Positions 17,120 to 25,182 are shown, counted from the stretch's first letter. The stretch: 33,258 nucleotides of DNA from Gammaproteobacteria bacterium (GCA_030432755.1 JAUILZ010000036.1:1-33258), one strand, 5' to 3'. Made by a program: numbers and translations. The notes: a model not told the origin generated them from the sequence alone.

Positions 17120-17455
17120 ATGTCAAACCTGCATATTCTCGAACAGGTAATCAGCACCAGCCTGGAACCGATGATGGAGGAGGCCACCGCCGGGGGCCTG
17201 TGGTTTCATCACCTCACCGAGGACGGCGAGGAGATCTGGTGTTCACCGGAATTCCTGAGAAAGGAACAGGCCGAAGGTCGGCTGATCATCGCGCCCGAGC
17301 ACTGGGAACTGCGTAACCCCGCGGGCTACATGAGTAAGCTGTTGCGCGACTGCGCGGACCTCGTGGTGGAATACAACAACATGGCCCATCGCCTCGGCAT
17401 CGAGGAAACGCTGGAACTGATCAGCCATTCAAGCAATCCGGCCGACGCCCGCTGA
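17120..17455 (+). CDS. Small hypothetical protein, 111 residues
   Basis: Unrecognised, soluble, acidic protein. It opens with helix-forming sequence (MSNLHILEQVISTSLEPMMEEA), has an aromatic patch (GGLWFHHLTEDGEEIWCSPEFLRKEQAEGRLIIAPEHWELRNPAGYMSK in the middle) and ends with a helical DCADLVVEYNNMAHRLGIEETLELI. No signal peptide or membrane segment. ATG 17120 is preferred over a TTG at 17108 because GGAG lies seven bases before it. It has its own near-consensus promoter (17062-17090) and a hairpin after it, so it appears monocistronic and well expressed. Confidence 0.7.
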   Translation: MSNLHILEQVISTSLEPMMEEATAGGLWFHHLTEDGEEIWCSPEFLRKEQAEGRLIIAPEHWELRNPAGYMSKLLRDCADLVVEYNNMAHRLGIEETLELISHSSNPADAR

Positions 17456-17490
17456 CAGTTCGCCAGCGCCGCCGGAGCAACTCCCCGGGC

Positions 17491-17515
17491 CCCGGATGAT
17501 TTGGCGTCATCCGGG
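17491..17515 (+). terminator. Hairpin after the small hypothetical gene
   Basis: CCCGGATGA (17491-17499), loop TTTGGCG, TCATCCGGG (17507-17515): a perfect 9-bp GC-rich stem, 36 bases after the stop. The following bases contain only a short, delayed T-run (ACTTTTCCC), so its strength as an intrinsic terminator is uncertain. Confidence 0.5.
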
Positions 17516-17591
17516 TCTCCTGCCGGACTTTTCCCTTACAATCCCCCGGCTCTGAGGCTGCCCGCATACAATAATTCATTCACAGGTATTC

Positions 17592-18899
17592 ATGACCACG
17601 ATCAGATCTGTAGCGGTGCTCGGCGCGGGCACCATGGGCGCCGGTATCGCCGGCGTTTGCGCGAATGCCGGCTGCGATGTCCTGCTCCTCGACCTCGACG
17701 CCTCGCATTGTGAAAAGGCGAAGGAACGTCTCGCGGGCGGACGGTCTCCGGTGGTGGCGGACGCCGCGGTGCTCGATCGGATCCGGACCGGCTCCTTCGA
17801 TAACGATCTCGGCAGGCTCGCGAATTGCGACTGGATCTGCGAGGCGGTGGTCGAGGACGTCGCGATCAAGCGCGACCTGTTCACCCGGGTGGAGGCGGCG
17901 CGCGCGGACGGCGGCATCGTCAGCACCAATACCTCGGGGATTCCGCTGCGCGACATTTACAAGGGGATGCCGGAGCGACTCCGTAACGACATCGCGGTGA
18001 CCCATTTCTTCAACCCGGTGCATATCATGAAGCTGGTGGAGCTGGTGCCGGGGGAGGACACCCGCGACGACGTCATCACCACCCTCGCCGGCTTCCTTGG
18101 CGACACCCTGGGCAAGGGCGTGGTTTACGCCAAGGACACGGTGAACTTCATCGGCAACCGGATCGGCTGCCTGTGGATGCTTGCCGGGCTCAACCTCGCG
18201 GAGGACGCCATCACGAAGGATGGACTCGATATCGAGACCGTGGACGCGCTCATGTCTGCGCCCCTGGGCCTCCCTCCAACCGGCCTCTATGGTCTCGTGG
18301 ACCTGATCGGCCTCGACGTGATGTTCAACGTCGGCCGCAACCTCGAAACCAATCTGCCCACTGACGATGCGGGAAGGCGGTTCGTCGCGTTCCCGGAGAA
18401 CGTGCAGCGGCTGTATGACCGCGGCCAGCTTGGACGCAAGACGGGCGGCGGCTTCTACAAGCTCACCCGCCACGACGACGGCAGCAAGTCGATGGAGGTC
18501 TTCGATCTCGCCGCCGACCAGTGGCGACCGGCGCGGGAAGTGACGCTGGCGGAGGGAGAACAGACCCTGGGCGAGCTGTTCGATGCCGACTCGGCAAACG
18601 GCCGCTTCGTTCGGCGCATCGTCGCCGAGACCCTGTGCTACAGCGCCGACCTCGTGCCCGAAATCGCCGACGACATCGTCAACGTGGATCGCGCCATGCG
18701 CTGGGGTTTTGGCTGGCAGAAGGGACCGTTCGAACTCATCGACGAGATCGGCGCAGAACGTTTGATGAAAGCCGCTGACGAACTCGGCCTCGGTCGGCCG
18801 AAGATGCTGGCGGCGCTGCTGGACTCCGGGAACGATGCGTTCTACCGTGACGGCGGCAAGCAGTACTTCGGCGTGGACGGCGGCTGGCACACTGTCTGA
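17592..18899 (+). CDS. 3-Hydroxyacyl-CoA dehydrogenase without enoyl-CoA hydratase domain
   Basis: 435 residues. Rossmann motif VAVLGAGTMGAGIAGVCANAG at the N-terminus; SNTSGIPL-type segment (STNTSGIPLRDI); catalytic His in VTHFFNPVHIMKLVE near residue 140; then two C-terminal 3HCDH modules (GLYGLVDLIGLDV with GRKTGGGFYK, and a second around RAMRWGFGWQKGPFELIDEIG). This is the front part of FadN/FadB-type multifunctional enzymes, which normally continue another 300 or more residues with a hydratase domain; here the frame stops at HTV. A separate CaiD-like hydratase lies convergently 98 bases away, so the two steps may be split. Expected reaction: NAD-dependent oxidation of a 3-hydroxyacyl-CoA, possibly carnitinyl-CoA. 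Confidence 0.85.
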   Translation: MTTIRSVAVLGAGTMGAGIAGVCANAGCDVLLLDLDASHCEKAKERLAGGRSPVVADAAVLDRIRTGSFDNDLGRLANCDWICEAVVEDVAIKRDLFTRVEAARADGGIVSTNTSGIPLRDIYKGMPERLRNDIAVTHFFNPVHIMKLVELVPGEDTRDDVITTLAGFLGDTLGKGVVYAKDTVNFIGNRIGCLWMLAGLNLAEDAITKDGLDIETVDALMSAPLGLPPTGLYGLVDLIGLDVMFNVGRNLETNLPTDDAGRRFVAFPENVQRLYDRGQLGRKTGGGFYKLTRHDDGSKSMEVFDLAADQWRPAREVTLAEGEQTLGELFDADSANGRFVRRIVAETLCYSADLVPEIADDIVNVDRAMRWGFGWQKGPFELIDEIGAERLMKAADELGLGRPKMLAALLDSGNDAFYRDGGKQYFGVDGGWHTV

Positions 18900-18920
18900 T
18901 CCGTCGGGGAGTATCACTGG

Positions 18921-18940
18921 ATCCCAGCCTTCGCTGGGAT
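18921..18940. repeat. REP-like hairpin, copy D
   Basis: ATCCCAGC (18921-18928), loop CTTC, GCTGGGAT (18933-18940), preceded by GG and followed by TTCCC. It lies between the convergent 3-hydroxyacyl-CoA dehydrogenase and CaiD-like genes and matches copies B and C closely. Confidence 0.6.
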
Positions 18941-18997
18941 TTCCCTTTCCAAGGCCTCAGTGAAGACTTGCGCCGGTACTGACCGAGGCTTACACGT

Positions 18998-19780
18998 CTA
19001 GCGGCCTTTCCAAACCGGGTCGCGTTTCTCGGCGAAGGCGCGCGCGCCCTCGAGCTGGTCCTCGCTGTCGTAGAGCGTGCGCACCGTGGGAATCCTGGAC
19101 TGGTGGAGCATGTCGAAAGCCTCCTGCTCGGACACCGTCCAGGTCATGCGGATGGTCTCCTTGATCGCCGCGAACACCAGCGGCGGACCGCTGGCGAGCA
19201 GGCGCGCCACCTCCCAGGCGCGATCCAGCAGCCCGTCCGCCGGCAGCACCTCGTTCACCAGTCCCCAGCGATGGGCCTCTTCGGCGTCCATCCAGCGACC
19301 GGTGAGGAGCAGGTCCATGGCGACGTGGTAGGGCATCCGTCGCGGCAGCTTGATCGTCGCCGCGTCCGCCAGGGTACCCGCGCGGATCTCGGGGAGCGCG
19401 AAGCTGGCCTCCTGTGCGGCGAGGATCATGTCCGCGGACAACGCCAGCTCGAAGCCGCCGCCGCAGGCGATGCCGTTGACCGCCGCGATCACCGGCTTGT
19501 TGAGACCGGGCAGTTCCTGCAGGCCGCCGAAGCCGCCGACGCCGTAGTCCGACTCCACCGATTCCCCGCCCGCGGCCGCCTTGAGGTCCCAGCCGGCGCA
19601 GAAGAATTTCTCCCCGCCGCCGGTGACGATGGCGACCCGCAGATCGGGATCGTCACGGAATTCTGCGAAGACGTCGCCCATCTGCCGGCTCGTCGCCACG
19701 TCGATGGCATTGGCCTTGGGGCGGTCGAGGGTGACTTCCAGGATGGCGCCTTCGCGCCGGGTGCGTAGGGGTGAGTTCAT
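18998..19780 (-). CDS. caiD: Crotonobetainyl-CoA hydratase / carnitinyl-CoA dehydratase (CaiD-like)
   Basis: 260 residues, crotonase fold, same length as E. coli CaiD. It follows CaiD through most of its length: EVTLDRPKANAIDVATS near the start, FFCAGWDLKAAAGGE, the oxyanion-hole segment AAVNGIACGGGFELALSADM, FALPEIRAG, and the end AFAEKRDPVWKGR, which from memory equals the E. coli CaiD C-terminus. The active-site loop differs (TLADAATIKLP where CaiD has IVPDSGGVLRLP), so it may be a distinct subgroup with a related substrate. Expected reaction: hydration of a crotonobetainyl-CoA-type enoyl-CoA. AGGAG lies ten bases before the ATG. It is last in a minus-strand set with the ligase and acyl-CoA dehydrogenase. 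Confidence 0.83.
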   Translation of the reverse strand: MNSPLRTRREGAILEVTLDRPKANAIDVATSRQMGDVFAEFRDDPDLRVAIVTGGGEKFFCAGWDLKAAAGGESVESDYGVGGFGGLQELPGLNKPVIAAVNGIACGGGFELALSADMILAAQEASFALPEIRAGTLADAATIKLPRRMPYHVAMDLLLTGRWMDAEEAHRWGLVNEVLPADGLLDRAWEVARLLASGPPLVFAAIKETIRMTWTVSEQEAFDMLHQSRIPTVRTLYDSEDQLEGARAFAEKRDPVWKGR

Positions 19781-19815
19781 GGGATACAGACTCCTGGGTA
19801 AACTTTAACTAAAAC

Positions 19816-19842
19816 TCTTAACTTTTTGTTTTTCAGTAAACA
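19816..19842. promoter_or_regulatory. AT-rich site upstream of caiD resembling the mttB control region
   Basis: TCTTAACTTTTTGTTT (19816-19831) matches TCTTAACTTTCTGTTT at 8762-8777 in 15 of 16 bases. The word TGTTT (19827-19831) and AAACA (19838-19842) form inverted half-sites. It lies in the 52-base gap before caiD and runs into the end of the ligase gene. It may be a shared operator. Confidence 0.4.
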
Positions 19843-21878
19843 ATCAATGCATCCGCAACGGTGGCGCCGGCTCCTTCCGGGTGCACGATCAACGGGTTGA
19901 TATCGACCTCGGTGAGGCGTGGCCCTTGCGCGACGGCGAAGTCCGCGAGACGCAGCACCGCGTCCACGACAGCGTCCAGGTCCGCGGGCTCCGCCCCACG
20001 GAAGCCCTGCAGCAGCGGCGCCGAGCGCAGACCCAGTAGCGCGCTGCGCACCTGGTCCGCGGACACCGGCGGCAGTAGCACGGCGCGGTCGGCGAACAGT
20101 TCCACCAGCGTACCACCGAGACCCACGACGAGATAGTGACCGAACTGTGGATCGCTGGCCACGCCGAGCAACAGTTCAGCGACGCCCTTCGGCGCCATGC
20201 GTTCCACCAGCAGCGGCGCGCCCTTTTGCAGCAGTTCTCCTGCCGCGGCGCGCAGCGCGTCGTCGTCCGCCAGGCCGAGGCGAACTCCGCCGGCCTCGGT
20301 CTTGTGCGCGAGTCCGGGGGTGGCGAGTTTCAGCGCCACCGGGTAACCGAATGACCGGGCGGCACCCACGGCTTCCTCCGCATCGTTCGCCAGGGCGCCC
20401 GCCGGTACCTTCAGTCCGACCTTTGCCAGTAACTGCTTGCTGGCAAATTCTCCGATGACTTCAGGCTTTGTATTACGCACGGCCCTGGCTTCTCCCAAGG
20501 CGCCGGCCGCCGGCAGCGGCGCGTCGACGCGCGTGACCCGGCCCGCCGCCTCGATGGCGCCCAGCGCCTGGGGAATCCCTAGCAGTACCGGAACACCGGC
20601 GGCGGAAAGTTCCTCGACGATTTCCGGCGTCACGTTTTCCGGCAGCGACACGATCAGTGCCCCGCTGGCGCCGCCGGCGCGGCAGGCGCTGGCGAATGCC
20701 CTTCCCGCCGCCAGCCACTCGGTCATGTCGCAGTCATTGGTGCAGGGATAGTCGAGCAGCAGAACGGTGAGGTCGAAGCCACCCGCGAGCATGGCGCTGA
20801 ACGTGGATTCGAGGCGCGCCGGATCCCCCCAGATGAAGGTGTGGTAATCGAGGGGATTGTCCACGTGGACGTATTCGTTGAGCGTCTCCTGTATCTGCGC
20901 GCGATGCGTCTCCGTGAGGGCGGGAAACTCGACAGCTCTGTCCACCGCGAGGTCGGCGATCATGGAGGCCTCGCCGCCGGAGCAGCTTAGCGAGGCGATG
21001 CGCGTGCCCGGTAGCGGCCCGTGATGCGACAGCAGCTTGAGGGCCTCGAGGAAGGTCTCGAGATCCGTTACCTGGGCGACGCCGAGGCGCCGGAACAGGG
21101 CGTCGTAGAGCGCGCTCTCCCCGGCGAGGGTGGCGGTATGGCTCATGGTCATGCGCGCCCCGGCCTCGGAGCGGCCGTTCTTCAGCAGCACCACCGGCTT
21201 GCCCGACTCCGCGGCGCGCGCGGCCACTTCGACGAAGCGCGGCAGGTCCCGGAGTCCCTCGACGAGCAGGCCCACGGCACGAATGCGGTCGTCGTCCAGC
21301 ATCGCGTCGAGGCAGTCCTCGACGCCGATCATCGCCTGGTTGCCGATGGACAACATGAACGCCAGCGGCAGGCCGCGGCGCTGCATGGTGAGGTTGACGC
21401 TGATGTTCCCACTGGCGGAGAAGATCGCCACCCCGTTGTCGCGCCGCGTCATGCCGTGCTGGTCAGGCCACAGCACCGCGCCGTTGAGCGCGTTGACGTA
21501 GCCGTAGCAGTTGGGACCGATGAGCGGCATCGCCCCGGCCGCGTCCAGCAGGCGCTGGTGGCGGTCGCCGGCGCCCACCTCGCGGAAGCCGGAGGCATAA
21601 CACACCACGCCGCCGACGCCGAGCGTGGCAAGGTCGCGCACCGCGTCGATAGTCGGTTCCGCGGGAATGGCGACGAAGGCTGCGTCCGGGATCTCCGGCA
21701 GCGCGTCGATGGATGGCAGGCAACGGATCCCGCCGATCTCCTCCCGGCGCGGATTGACGACGTGGATTTTGCCGCCATAGCCGAGTTTGCGGCACTGGGC
21801 GACCACGCGCTCCACCTCGCGCCCGCCGACCACCGCCACCGACGCGGGGTGCAGGCAACGCCCGAGGCGCTGGTTCAT
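19833..21878 (-). CDS. NDP-forming acyl-CoA synthetase (acetate-CoA ligase family)
   Basis: 681 residues in the order CoA-binding domain (HPASVAVVGG at residue 10), succinyl-CoA-synthetase-like ligase domains (GPNCYGYVNALNG; SASGNISVNLTMQRRG; phosphohistidine region MSHTATLAGE), and a C-terminal ATP-grasp domain (KVGLKVPAGALANDAEEAV, YPVALKLATPGLAHKTEAGGVRLGL). It forms an acyl-CoA from the free acid, CoA and ATP, giving ADP and phosphate, unlike the AMP-forming CaiC. ATG 21878 is preferred to the GTG at 21884, whose spacing from the ribosome site would be only two bases. It starts 16 bases after the acyl-CoA dehydrogenase stop and precedes caiD, so its substrate is plausibly a betaine-type acid. 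Confidence 0.87.
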   Translation of the reverse strand: MNQRLGRCLHPASVAVVGGREVERVVAQCRKLGYGGKIHVVNPRREEIGGIRCLPSIDALPEIPDAAFVAIPAEPTIDAVRDLATLGVGGVVCYASGFREVGAGDRHQRLLDAAGAMPLIGPNCYGYVNALNGAVLWPDQHGMTRRDNGVAIFSASGNISVNLTMQRRGLPLAFMLSIGNQAMIGVEDCLDAMLDDDRIRAVGLLVEGLRDLPRFVEVAARAAESGKPVVLLKNGRSEAGARMTMSHTATLAGESALYDALFRRLGVAQVTDLETFLEALKLLSHHGPLPGTRIASLSCSGGEASMIADLAVDRAVEFPALTETHRAQIQETLNEYVHVDNPLDYHTFIWGDPARLESTFSAMLAGGFDLTVLLLDYPCTNDCDMTEWLAAGRAFASACRAGGASGALIVSLPENVTPEIVEELSAAGVPVLLGIPQALGAIEAAGRVTRVDAPLPAAGALGEARAVRNTKPEVIGEFASKQLLAKVGLKVPAGALANDAEEAVGAARSFGYPVALKLATPGLAHKTEAGGVRLGLADDDALRAAAGELLQKGAPLLVERMAPKGVAELLLGVASDPQFGHYLVVGLGGTLVELFADRAVLLPPVSADQVRSALLGLRSAPLLQGFRGAEPADLDAVVDAVLRLADFAVAQGPRLTEVDINPLIVHPEGAGATVADALIVY

Positions 21879-21894
21879 GGACACCGCCTGCGAA

Positions 21895-23061
21895 TCAGGA
21901 GGCGTTTTCCAGCGGCCGCAGGATCGAGCGCGAGATGATCAGGCGCTGGATCTCGCTGGTGCCCTCCCAGATCCGTTCCACCCGCGCGTCGCGCCAGATG
22001 CGCTCCAGCGGCAGGTCCGACATCAATCCCATGCCGCCGTGGATCTGCAGCGCCTCGTCGGCGATGAAGGCGAGCGCCTCGGTGGAGGCGAGCTTCGCCA
22101 GGGCCGCGTCCATGTCGCTCATGCGGTTGTCGGCGGCCTTGCAGGCGGCGTCGTAGACGATGAGTTCCGCGGAGCGGCGCCGCAGCTCCATGTCCGCGAG
22201 CTTGAACCCCACCCCCTGGAACTTGCCGATGGTCTGGTTGAACTGCTTGCGCTCCGCGGCGTAGGCCGCCGCCAGCTCGAAAGCGCGGTCGCAGCGCCCG
22301 AGGCAGATCGCCGCCACCTGCAACCGCGTATTACCGAGCCAGTCGTTGGCGACCTCGAAGCCCTGGTCCACCTCGCCGAGCACCTGGCTCGCGGGCAGCC
22401 GGCAGCGATCGAACTCGAGGATGCAGTTGTGGTAGCCGCGATGGGAGACGTTGTCGTATCCCTTGCGAACTGTGAAGCCCGGGGTACCCATGTCCACCAG
22501 GAAGGAGGTGATCTTCTTGCGCGGACCCCGTGGCGTTTCGGTCACTCCAGTGGCGGCAAAAAGAATCACGAAATCAGCCACATCCGCGTGACTAATGAAG
22601 TGCTTTGTGCCATGAATGATGAAGTCGTCCCCATCACGGTCGGCGCGGCAGGACATGGAGCGCACGTCGGAGCCGGCGCCGGGCTCGGTCATCGCCAGGC
22701 AGTCGGTCTTCTCCCCCCGGATGGAGGGGAACAGGTACTTTTCGCGCTGCTCGCCGACGCAGGCCTGGAGGATGTTGCTCGGGCGTCCCACGGTGTACTG
22801 CAGCGCCATGCTGGCTCGGCCGAGTTCGCGGTCCAGCAGGCACATGGACAACGCATCGAGTCCGCCACCACCGAGTTCCTCTGGCATGTTGGCGGCATAG
22901 AGGCCGATCTCGAGGGATCGGTCGATGATCTGCTGACGCAGTTCCGGTCTTACCTCGTTGGTTTTTTCCACCTCCATCTCGTAGGGATAGAGTTCCTCCT
23001 CGACGAAACGGCGCGCCGTTTCCACGAGCATCTGCTGTTCTTCGGTCAGGTCGAAATTCAT
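21895..23061 (-). CDS. Acyl-CoA dehydrogenase
   Basis: 388 residues, a complete acyl-CoA dehydrogenase: N-terminal helices (FDLTEEQQMLVETARRFVEEEL), FAD/substrate motif CLAMTEPGAGSDVRSM, RKQFNQTIGKFQ, LQIHGGMGLMSDLPLERIWRD, and the catalytic Glu in ERIWEGTSEIQ near residue 370. It removes two hydrogens from an acyl-CoA, passing electrons to ETF. It is not especially close to E. coli CaiA, so the direction (oxidation in an aerobe) fits breakdown of a saturated acyl-CoA such as butyrobetainyl-CoA. GGAG lies five bases before the ATG. Flanked by the SDR (24 bases) and the ligase, so clearly in an operon. Confidence 0.88.
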   Translation of the reverse strand: MNFDLTEEQQMLVETARRFVEEELYPYEMEVEKTNEVRPELRQQIIDRSLEIGLYAANMPEELGGGGLDALSMCLLDRELGRASMALQYTVGRPSNILQACVGEQREKYLFPSIRGEKTDCLAMTEPGAGSDVRSMSCRADRDGDDFIIHGTKHFISHADVADFVILFAATGVTETPRGPRKKITSFLVDMGTPGFTVRKGYDNVSHRGYHNCILEFDRCRLPASQVLGEVDQGFEVANDWLGNTRLQVAAICLGRCDRAFELAAAYAAERKQFNQTIGKFQGVGFKLADMELRRRSAELIVYDAACKAADNRMSDMDAALAKLASTEALAFIADEALQIHGGMGLMSDLPLERIWRDARVERIWEGTSEIQRLIISRSILRPLENAS

Positions 23062-23085
23062 GGTGACTCCGGTATTCGGTTCGGT

Positions 23086-23877
23086 TCAGCGATCCATGCT
23101 GGCAAAGGATTCCAGGTGGCCGTCGACGGAGACCGCCTGGCCGGTGATCCGGCGCGCCGCCGGCGAGGCGAGGAACAGCGCGGTATCGGCAATGTCCTCC
23201 GGCTCGATGAAACTGCGCAGCGAGACGCCGCGGGTGTAGCCCTCGCGCACCGCTTCCTCGCTGACGCCGCGCTCAAGCGCCTCTTCCCGGATCACCCGGT
23301 CCATCCGGTCCCCGCTGACGCTGCCGGGACAGATGGCGTTGACGCGGATGCCGTCCGGGCCGAGTTCCATGGCGAGGGACTTGGTCAGCCCGATCACGCC
23401 CCACTTGGCGGCGGCATAGGGCGCGCGCAGGCCGTAGCCATGCCAGCCCGCGGTGGATGACAGGTTGATGACGCTACCCGCCGCGGATTCCCTGAGCAAG
23501 GGGACGCCGTGGTGACAGCACAGGAACGCGGCGTCCAGGTTCACCGCGAGGCACTGACGCCAGTCGGCGAACGCGACGTCCTCCACCAGCGCGGTGGGCC
23601 CCTTGATGCCGGCGCAATTGACAAGCACGTCGAGCCCGCCGAGCGCGCGCCGGGTCTCGAACACCGCCGCCACCGCGGCCTCGTCCGTCACGTCCGCATG
23701 GGTGAATTGCGCGCCCGGTCCCAGGGAGCCGGTCTCCTCCAGGCGCGCGATGGCGTCGGCGTCGATATCCACCACGTGGACATGCGCGCCCTCGGCGGCA
23801 AAGGCCGTGGCGATGGCGCGGCCGATCCCCGCCGCGCCGGCGGTGACGAGCACGTGACGATCAGAGAAACGGGACAT
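23086..23877 (-). CDS. Short-chain dehydrogenase/reductase
   Basis: 263 residues from ATG 23877 (MSRFSDRHVLVTAGAAGIGRA). Classical SDR: TAGAAGIG cofactor loop, acidic residue after the second strand (VVDIDADA) indicating NAD preference, VNCAGIKG in place of NNAG, Ser in INLSSTAG, and YAAAKWGV with the catalytic Tyr and Lys. The C-terminal ITGQAVSVDGHLE is typical. An upstream in-frame extension to 23967 is not family-like. The ribosome site is weak. It is upstream of the acyl-CoA dehydrogenase by 24 bases and could oxidise a hydroxy-acid or 3-hydroxyacyl-CoA in the same pathway. Substrate unknown. Confidence 0.85.
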   Translation of the reverse strand: MSRFSDRHVLVTAGAAGIGRAIATAFAAEGAHVHVVDIDADAIARLEETGSLGPGAQFTHADVTDEAAVAAVFETRRALGGLDVLVNCAGIKGPTALVEDVAFADWRQCLAVNLDAAFLCCHHGVPLLRESAAGSVINLSSTAGWHGYGLRAPYAAAKWGVIGLTKSLAMELGPDGIRVNAICPGSVSGDRMDRVIREEALERGVSEEAVREGYTRGVSLRSFIEPEDIADTALFLASPAARRITGQAVSVDGHLESFASMDR

Positions 23878-23973
23878 CGGATAGCAGAACACCAAGAGCG
23901 GCGAACTTTGCCCGCAGAGGCCGCGCCGTGCAATGTCGATTTGCGCCAGAAAGTGGCGAAAACGCATGGATCG

Positions 23974-25182
23974 CTACGCGCGACCCGTGGCCGTCTGCAA
24001 GCGTAACTGATCAACCGCCGCCGCCAGCTGGCGATCACCCGCCTGCCAGACGGCCTCCACGGGATCGCTGCCATGGTCACGGATGAGCTTCTCCTTTCGT
24101 AGCGCGCGCAGGTACTCACGCGAGGCGGGCGGCAGGTTCTGCGGACCGTCGGATACGAACAGTTCCGGCCAGGGCTGCCGCACCTCGATATCGGGGTCTA
24201 TACCATTGCCCTGGACCTCGCGTCCGGCAGGCGTGCAGTTGGTGGCGGTGGTGATGCGCAGGGCGCCGCCGATGGCGCCGCCAACCGGAAACACCTGCTG
24301 CATGCTGCCCTTGCCACCGGAACGCGTTCCCACGATGAGCGCGCGCCGGTGATCCTGTAGCGCGCCCGCCAGAACCTCCCCCGCGGACCAGGTAGCGCCG
24401 TCGATGAGCACCACAACGGGCAGATCGAAAAGATGCTTCCCCATGACCCTGTCCCCTGCCGGCTCGCCCTCCCGCGTCCTGCCGTGATACATCACCGGCG
24501 CCGCGCACAGACTGCTGAAGATATGGCGGGTGGCGATGATGGAACCGCCGGAATTCACCCGCAGGTCGAGTACGAGCCCCCGCGCGCCGCGCGCGACCGC
24601 GGCCTCGACCCGGTGGATGAAGTCGCGATACACGGTGCCGCTGAACCAGGCGATGCGCACCATGAGCAGGTTATCCGCGATCAAGTGACTGGACAGGTAG
24701 TCCACACCGACCTCGCGCCGCGTGACGCGCAATTCGCGCCGACGGCCGCCGGGGTCCAGCACGGATAGCCGGACCGCGGAACCGTCGGCACCGCTCAGCC
24801 ACTGCTCCACCTGTTTCGCGTCGACCCCGTTGACGCCGCGGTCTTCGACCTGCAGGAGCTCGCTCCCGGTCTCCAGCTCGGGAATGTCCGCGGGCGATCC
24901 CGCGAGAGCGCCGACGATGCGGCATCGACCCGCCGCGTCCTGCTCCACCCGCAGGCCGATACCCACCTGCGTTTCCTCCTTACGCGACTGGTAGGCGGCG
25001 TACTGTTCCGGCGGGATGTAGTTGGTAAACGGATCGTCGAGCGCCGCGAGCATCGCCGCGAGACCCTCGCGGAACATGCGTATCTCGTCCAGTCGCGCAT
25101 CGCCGGCGGCGAGGAACCGCGCGCGCAGCAGATCGAGCGCGGCGGCCAGTTCGTCGACCAGGTCCGGGCCGGAATCAGCCAC
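23974..25182 (-). CDS. S41-family (C-terminal processing) peptidase lacking a signal peptide
   Basis: 402 residues. A helical N-terminal region (FREGLAAMLAALDDPFTNYIPPEQYAAY) is followed by a PDZ-like segment (VGIGLRVEQ ... GSELLQVEDRGVNG). The S41 catalytic core has LVLDLRVNSGGSIIATRHIFSS, the Ser nucleophile in DGATWSAGEVLAGAL near residue 265 and the Lys in SGGKGSMQQVF near 290. CtpA/Prc homologues are exported, but here I see no signal peptide or membrane anchor, so it seems cytosolic, unless the true start lies elsewhere. The GTG start overlaps the end of the NAD(P)HX repair gene by eight bases, indicating coupling. Confidence 0.83.
   Translation of the reverse strand: MADSGPDLVDELAAALDLLRARFLAAGDARLDEIRMFREGLAAMLAALDDPFTNYIPPEQYAAYQSRKEETQVGIGLRVEQDAAGRCRIVGALAGSPADIPELETGSELLQVEDRGVNGVDAKQVEQWLSGADGSAVRLSVLDPGGRRRELRVTRREVGVDYLSSHLIADNLLMVRIAWFSGTVYRDFIHRVEAAVARGARGLVLDLRVNSGGSIIATRHIFSSLCAAPVMYHGRTREGEPAGDRVMGKHLFDLPVVVLIDGATWSAGEVLAGALQDHRRALIVGTRSGGKGSMQQVFPVGGAIGGALRITTATNCTPAGREVQGNGIDPDIEVRQPWPELFVSDGPQNLPPASREYLRALRKEKLIRDHGSDPVEAVWQAGDRQLAAAVDQLRLQTATGRA

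Noticed and set aside
21787..23460. 557-codon open frame on the plus strand opposite the acyl-CoA dehydrogenase and SDR genes
   Set aside because: Antisense shadow of well-supported genes, crossing their boundaries without any recognisable domain.
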